Source of the DNA: an uncultured Sulfitobacter sp.
Lineage (GTDB): Bacteria > Pseudomonadota > Alphaproteobacteria > Rhodobacterales > Rhodobacteraceae
Direction: 5' to 3'
Length of the DNA stretch: 64,000 nucleotides
Assembly: GCA_947492925.1 (NCBI GenBank)
Contig: CANLOQ010000002.1
Coordinates: forward strand, 558,001-622,000
Below, piece after piece: positions 62,125 through 64,000 of the stretch. A model generated the notes under the pieces. The model saw only the letters and a program-made list of their open reading frames with translations. It did no database searches and had not been told where the DNA came from. How positions within the stretch are numbered: the first letter of the stretch is position 1; the number at the start of each line of letters is the position of its first letter. The position numbers were made by a program, and so were the translations under genes.

Positions 62125-63093
62125 TCAGTCGTTTTCCACCGGCGTGCGGTAGTTGATCCGCCGCACCGACCCGGTTTTCGAGCGCATGATCAGCGTTTCT
62201 GTGGTCATCCAGCCGGGTTCGCGTTGCACGCCGGGCAAGAGGTTGCCGCCCGTCACGCCCGTGGCGGCAAAGATCACATCTTCGGTGACCATTTCGTCGC
62301 GGCTGTAGATACGGTCGAAATCCGTGATGCCCGCCTTGGCAGCACGGCCGCGTTCGTCTTCGTTGCGGAACAGAAGTCTGCCGTACATCTGCCCGCCCAT
62401 GCATTTCAGCGCCGCAGCCGCAAGCACACCCTCCGGTGCACCGCCTGAGCCCATGTACATGTCGATGCCGGTCTGCGGTTCTGCGCAATGCATCACACCG
62501 GCCACGTCCCCGTCGGTGATCAGGCGGATCGCGGCCCCCTTCGCGCGGACTTCCGCGATCATATCTTCGTGCCGGGGACGTTCCAGAATACAAACCGTGA
62601 TGTCAGAGGTGTGACAGCCGCGCGCGCGCGCCAGCGCCTCGACCCGCTCGCCGGGGCTCATGTCAAGCGTGACCACGTCTTTTTCGTATCCCGGCCCGAT
62701 GGCCAGTTTATCCATATAGGTGTCGGGCGCGTGCAGCATGGAGCCGCGCGGGCCCATCGCGATAACGGTCAGCGCGTTGGGCATGTCCTTGGCTGTCAGC
62801 GTGGTGCCTTCCAGCGGATCAAGCGCAATATCAACGCCCGGACCGTTGCCGGTGCCAACCTCTTCACCGATGAACAACATCGGAGCCTCATCCCGCTCGC
62901 CTTCACCGATCACGACGACGCCAGCGATATCCAGCATATTGAGCTGTTCGCGCATTGCATTGACCGCCGCCTGATCGGCGGCTTTCTCGTCGCCCTTGCC
63001 AACCAGCTTGGCCGAAGCAAGCGCGGCGGCCTCCGATACCCGGGCAAGGCCCAGCGAAAGCATGCGGTCTTGGAAATCGGCTGTGGCGGTCAT
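62125..63093 (-). CDS. glpX: Fructose-1,6-bisphosphatase class II
   Basis: A 322-residue enzyme hydrolysing fructose 1,6-bisphosphate to fructose 6-phosphate in gluconeogenesis (and possibly sedoheptulose bisphosphate). Blocks: GKGDEKAADQAAVNAMR near residues 32-48, VVIGEGERDEAPMLFIGEEVG near residues 60-80, DPLEGTTLTAKDMPNALTVIAM (metal-binding DPxxGT), and MGSGGAPEGVLAAAALKCMGG near residues 215-235. Class II (GlpX) by these motifs. It precedes recJ on the minus strand. Start ATG 63093. Confidence 0.95.
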   Translation of the reverse strand: MTATADFQDRMLSLGLARVSEAAALASAKLVGKGDEKAADQAAVNAMREQLNMLDIAGVVVIGEGERDEAPMLFIGEEVGTGNGPGVDIALDPLEGTTLTAKDMPNALTVIAMGPRGSMLHAPDTYMDKLAIGPGYEKDVVTLDMSPGERVEALARARGCHTSDITVCILERPRHEDMIAEVRAKGAAIRLITDGDVAGVMHCAEPQTGIDMYMGSGGAPEGVLAAAALKCMGGQMYGRLLFRNEDERGRAAKAGITDFDRIYSRDEMVTEDVIFAATGVTGGNLLPGVQREPGWMTTETLIMRSKTGSVRRINYRTPVEND

Positions 63094-63333
63094 GAGCGTG
63101 TGTCCTTTGCGTTGCGCTGTATTTCCTCTAGCGTCAGCGTCAGTTTTCTACAAGCGTGCTTGGGCAGGGCAAGGCATCCGGTTGAGGCTCAGTTGGTCCG
63201 ATGCCCTGAGACAGGCGCGCAAAAGCGCTACGGCCCCTCATGTTCTTCCGGTTCCCTGATTTGTCTGGCGTCAAGTTGCATGCGCGCAATGCGGTCGGTC
63301 ATGACCGCTCCGCCACTCTGATGGCAAACGGGC

Positions 63334-64000
63334 TCAAAAGGTGTTCTTGCGCTCTGCGTTCAGCTCTTTGATCCGGGTTTCGATTTCTTTCATGGCGTCG
63401 TCGTGCGCCTTGGTCCAGTCGGCGGTCAGCTTGTTGATTTTCACCAGATCCTTGCCCAGTGCACCAACCGCAAAAAGCGCCTTCTTGGGGTCGCGGCGCA
63501 AATGCTTGTCCGCTTCATCAATGGTCTTGAGCGTATTGATCAGCTTGGCCAACGTCTGCTGACGCTTCTGGAAATTCGCAAAAGCGCGAGGGCTGTCGGT
63601 GATCCCTGACTTGCCTTCCTTTTCGGTGCGGGCAGTGGCGATGTCGATGACCTTGATTTCGGCGCGGTGCAGCGCCTGCATGCCGCGCAGGGTTGCGATG
63701 TCTGCTTGGATCAGCGCACCGCTCTTGCCGATGCGCGCGGCTTCCTTGCTCATTCTTTTGGTTTCCATGATGATCTTTTTCACAGAAATCGGCATGGTCT
63801 GCAGGCGGGTGCGCATCCCTTCCAGTGATTTAAGTTCTGCGTCAATTTTGGCCCCCGAGACTGCGGGCACAAAAAGCACATCCTTAGGTTCGATGTGATC
63901 GGGATCGGGGCGCAACTTGCGCAACTGCGCATTCTTGGGGTGGCTATAAAGCTTGTCCCAGTCGCGCCCGGCAAACCCGTAGCTGGACGCGATTTTGCTC
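63334..64000 (-). CDS. LysM-like protein with coiled-coil tail (partial at right edge)
   Basis: The frame is open to the window edge, giving at least 222 codons of the C-terminal part. At the edge SSYGFAGRDWDKLYSHPKN and the following LRPDPDHIEPKDVLFVP match a LysM-like peptidoglycan-binding repeat (pattern YGF.DW..iy..p.N..lr..R.dP..I.pGDvlfVP). The rest (about 170 residues) is helical and charged, with repeated Lys/Glu/Asp/Arg, suited to a coiled coil. The true N terminus lies outside. Similar proteins occur near type VI secretion and phage-tail modules, but nothing here proves such a role. A 240-bp gap separates it from glpX. Confidence 0.65.
   Translation of the reverse strand, partial: SKIASSYGFAGRDWDKLYSHPKNAQLRKLRPDPDHIEPKDVLFVPAVSGAKIDAELKSLEGMRTRLQTMPISVKKIIMETKRMSKEAARIGKSGALIQADIATLRGMQALHRAEIKVIDIATARTEKEGKSGITDSPRAFANFQKRQQTLAKLINTLKTIDEADKHLRRDPKKALFAVGALGKDLVKINKLTADWTKAHDDAMKEIETRIKELNAERKNTF

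Overview
The window looks like chromosomal DNA of an alphaproteobacterium of the Rhodobacteraceae (Roseobacter group). The basis is high GC, short intergenic gaps, many ATGA-overlapping genes, and Rhodobacteraceae-style small families (DUF1330, DUF2842, DUF3572, tandem TerB-like genes) beside housekeeping genes (pyrG, secG, rlmJ, purA, recJ, glpX, tRNA-Glu). The genus cannot be fixed from sequence reading alone. No insertion sequence, prophage, CRISPR array or rRNA was seen.

Layout. 1-5380 (minus strand): start of an amino-acid ABC ATPase, two TerB-like proteins, a secreted protein, DUF1330, rlmJ, pyrG, secG. 5656-7395 (plus): cobalt-type nitrile hydratase alpha, beta and accessory genes. 7450-16854: membrane protein, purA, DUF2842, a very acidic 830-residue protein, thiamine diphosphokinase, EamA transporter, PleD-like diguanylate cyclase, DUF3572 and HAD phosphatase. 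16915-18477: MttB-family methyltransferase. 18793-20420: an H-NOX-like protein overlapping a diguanylate cyclase that carries an H-NOX-associated domain. Together they resemble soluble guanylate cyclase split over two genes.

20772-48250 is a polysaccharide locus: five glycosyltransferases, WecB/TagA, a Wzy-like polymerase, a Wzx flippase, Wzz, a CpsD-like ATPase and an ExoY-like initiating transferase. Inside it sits a plus-strand run of seven overlapping or touching genes (25386-42406): type I polyketide synthase (KS-AT-KR-DH-ACP-TE), glycosyltransferase, an NRPS protein (formyltransferase, condensation remnant, adenylation domain interrupted by a luciferase-like monooxygenase, carrier), phosphopantetheinyl transferase, an SGNH-like protein, an SGNH plus glycosidase-like fusion, and a glycosyltransferase. 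The adenylation pocket reads close to the glycine code. The arrangement suggests a short formylated or oxidised amino-acyl polyketide that is glycosylated or placed on a polysaccharide. This is the best candidate for an undescribed system here.

48797-59956 (minus): Dpp/Opp-type permease and ATPase genes, a GDSL autotransporter esterase, a membrane-bound class III nucleotide cyclase, and two peptide-type binding proteins with a small secreted protein between them. 60128-64000 (minus): tRNA-Glu, recJ, glpX and a LysM-like protein cut by the right edge.
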